Shown: positions 63,290 through 64,000 of the stretch, piece by piece
Numbering within the stretch: the first letter of the stretch is position 1
Layout: every line of letters begins with the position of its first letter
Assembly: GCA_029262895.1 (NCBI GenBank)
Contig: JAJCYM010000048.1
Location: 62,001 to 126,000, forward strand
Direction of reading: 5' to 3'
Source: Roseivirga sp.
GTDB lineage: Bacteria; Bacteroidota; Bacteroidia; Cytophagales; Cyclobacteriaceae
Length of the DNA stretch: 64,000 nt
The notes under the pieces: model-generated
Databases searched by the model: none
What the model was told of the DNA's origin: nothing
Seen by the model: the letters and a program-made list of their open reading frames with translations, nothing else
Position numbers and translations under genes: made by a program

Positions 63290-64000
63290 ATGTTCAAACG
63301 CGCAAGAGGAGTTGTCAAAGTCTGGATCATTGTCGGTCTGATTTTCTTGTGCATTAAACCGGTTGCCGCCCAATCACCAAAAAAGGAAGTCCTTTCCATA
63401 CTAAGAGCCATAGAGGAGAAACATCAGGTTACTTTTTCTTATAGCCCCAGATTGCTCAAAGGCCTCGTCATGTCCAATACTGACACGTCATTGTCACTAG
63501 AAGAACATCTGGAATATATAAGCAGGCAAGTACCCCTGAGCTTCGAAAAAGCGGGAGACAAAGCCATATTGGTAGTACCCATCCGATCCGATTTGACGTT
63601 CAAGGTTCAAGATTCGAAGGATGGTAGTGCGTTGGAATTAATTTACATCCTCAGTGCTGATTCCAAGCAGAGTCATTTGATTTCAAAAAATGGCAATTTC
63701 ATCTTACCAAATGCTTTCCCCACGGATTCTCTACAGATAAGAACTTCTTTTTACCGGCCAGTTTGGCTCACAGTCAGTACCATAGAAGCTCAAAACAATC
63801 TAATTACCCTCGATCAGGAAATCACCGATTTGGGCGAAGTCACAGTGCTTTCCTATCTCACCACAGGTGTAAATTCCAAGTTGAGTGACCATAGTATGGA
63901 GGTGGATATGGACAACCTTGGGCTGATCGCTGGAGAAACAGATGGCGATATATTTCAAGTACTTCAGGCCATACCCGGGATACGCTCACCAAATGGAAAG
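63290..64000 (+). CDS. TonB-dependent receptor with STN-like domain, 3' truncated by window
   Basis: The first 237 codons of an outer-membrane receptor; the frame runs off the window end. The signal peptide ends near KPVAAQ (about 28). Residues about 35-95 resemble the STN signalling domain (ILRAIEEKHQVTFSYSPRLL, LSLEEHLEYISRQVPLSF). A small beta-sandwich (about 100-180) precedes a plug-domain start, DIFQVLQAIPGIRSPNGK. This layout allows ligand-triggered signalling to FecR and the sigma factor. The ligand is unknown. Confidence 0.9.
   Translation, partial: MFKRARGVVKVWIIVGLIFLCIKPVAAQSPKKEVLSILRAIEEKHQVTFSYSPRLLKGLVMSNTDTSLSLEEHLEYISRQVPLSFEKAGDKAILVVPIRSDLTFKVQDSKDGSALELIYILSADSKQSHLISKNGNFILPNAFPTDSLQIRTSFYRPVWLTVSTIEAQNNLITLDQEITDLGEVTVLSYLTTGVNSKLSDHSMEVDMDNLGLIAGETDGDIFQVLQAIPGIRSPNGK

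Noticed and set aside
1-64000. CRISPR array, tRNA, rRNA, prophage or integrative element
   Set aside because: No regularly spaced repeats, cloverleaf sequences, integrase, transposase or phage structural gene were seen.

Overview
The window is ordinary chromosome of a marine-type Bacteroidetes, most likely Cytophagales in the Roseivirga/Fulvivirga/Marivirga neighbourhood. This rests on the fused LpxC-FabZ, a PorX-type response regulator of the type IX secretion system, Bacteroidetes-only families (DUF3822, DUF4296, TIGR02757, Bat-operon proteins, sigma/FecR/TonB-receptor trio), promoters of the TAnnTTTG type, almost no Shine-Dalgarno sequences, and moderate-to-low GC. I saw no rRNA, tRNA, prophage, integrase, transposase or CRISPR array. 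The exact genus is inference.

Layout. 1-5.3 kb: end of a CPA1 Na+/H+ antiporter, a structured spacer, then a leftward operon porX-tsaE-ald-family dehydrogenase-AlkA-like glycosylase. 5.3-11 kb: rightward lipid A block (HD hydrolase, lpxD, lpxC-fabZ, lpxA, an ABC ATPase), ending in a small lipoprotein and a terminator. 11-19 kb: mutS2 and a DUF4296 lipoprotein leftward, a shortened Bat operon (DUF58, BatD-like, BatA) rightward, then LysE exporter plus GH3 enzyme leftward. 19-29.4 kb: YggS, DUF423, a duplicated beta-rich protein, a RecD-like helicase with a thioesterase, two Nudix genes, a pilin-like protein next to DUF3822, coaD, pyrE, a MITE-like inverted-repeat spacer, TIGR02757, LysM and WD-like genes.

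29.4-45.9 kb: NfeD protease, a Cys/Met PLP enzyme coupled to a truncated haemoglobin, a Tricorn-type S41 protease, a Tat-exported DsrE-like protein, a zincin lipoprotein with a small partner lipoprotein, a cluster of unusual methyltransferase-PlsC-membrane TPR protein, a LolD-like ATPase and a PduO-type adenosyltransferase. 45.9-57.7 kb: ilvE behind a clear promoter and a perfect palindrome, prfB with its programmed frameshift, MFS and YhhN, a repeat-rich spacer, DUF2807, MATE, Nudix, rnhB, an NTF2-like protein, and a large FtsX/MacB-type permease. 57.9-64 kb: gcvT-comB, MazG-like and dtd, a polytopic membrane protein, and a sigma/FecR/TonB-receptor cell-surface signalling unit cut by the window end.

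Most genes are housekeeping. The parts that deserve attention are: the pilin-like/DUF3822 pair, the methyltransferase-acyltransferase-TPR cluster, the zincin lipoprotein pair, the duplicated beta-domain protein, the GH3-LysE pair, the replaced catalytic histidine in the Ald-family enzyme, and several structured intergenic repeats. Start codons were moved from the longest open frame where family length or a signal peptide argued for it. Seven genes appear to use TTG or GTG.
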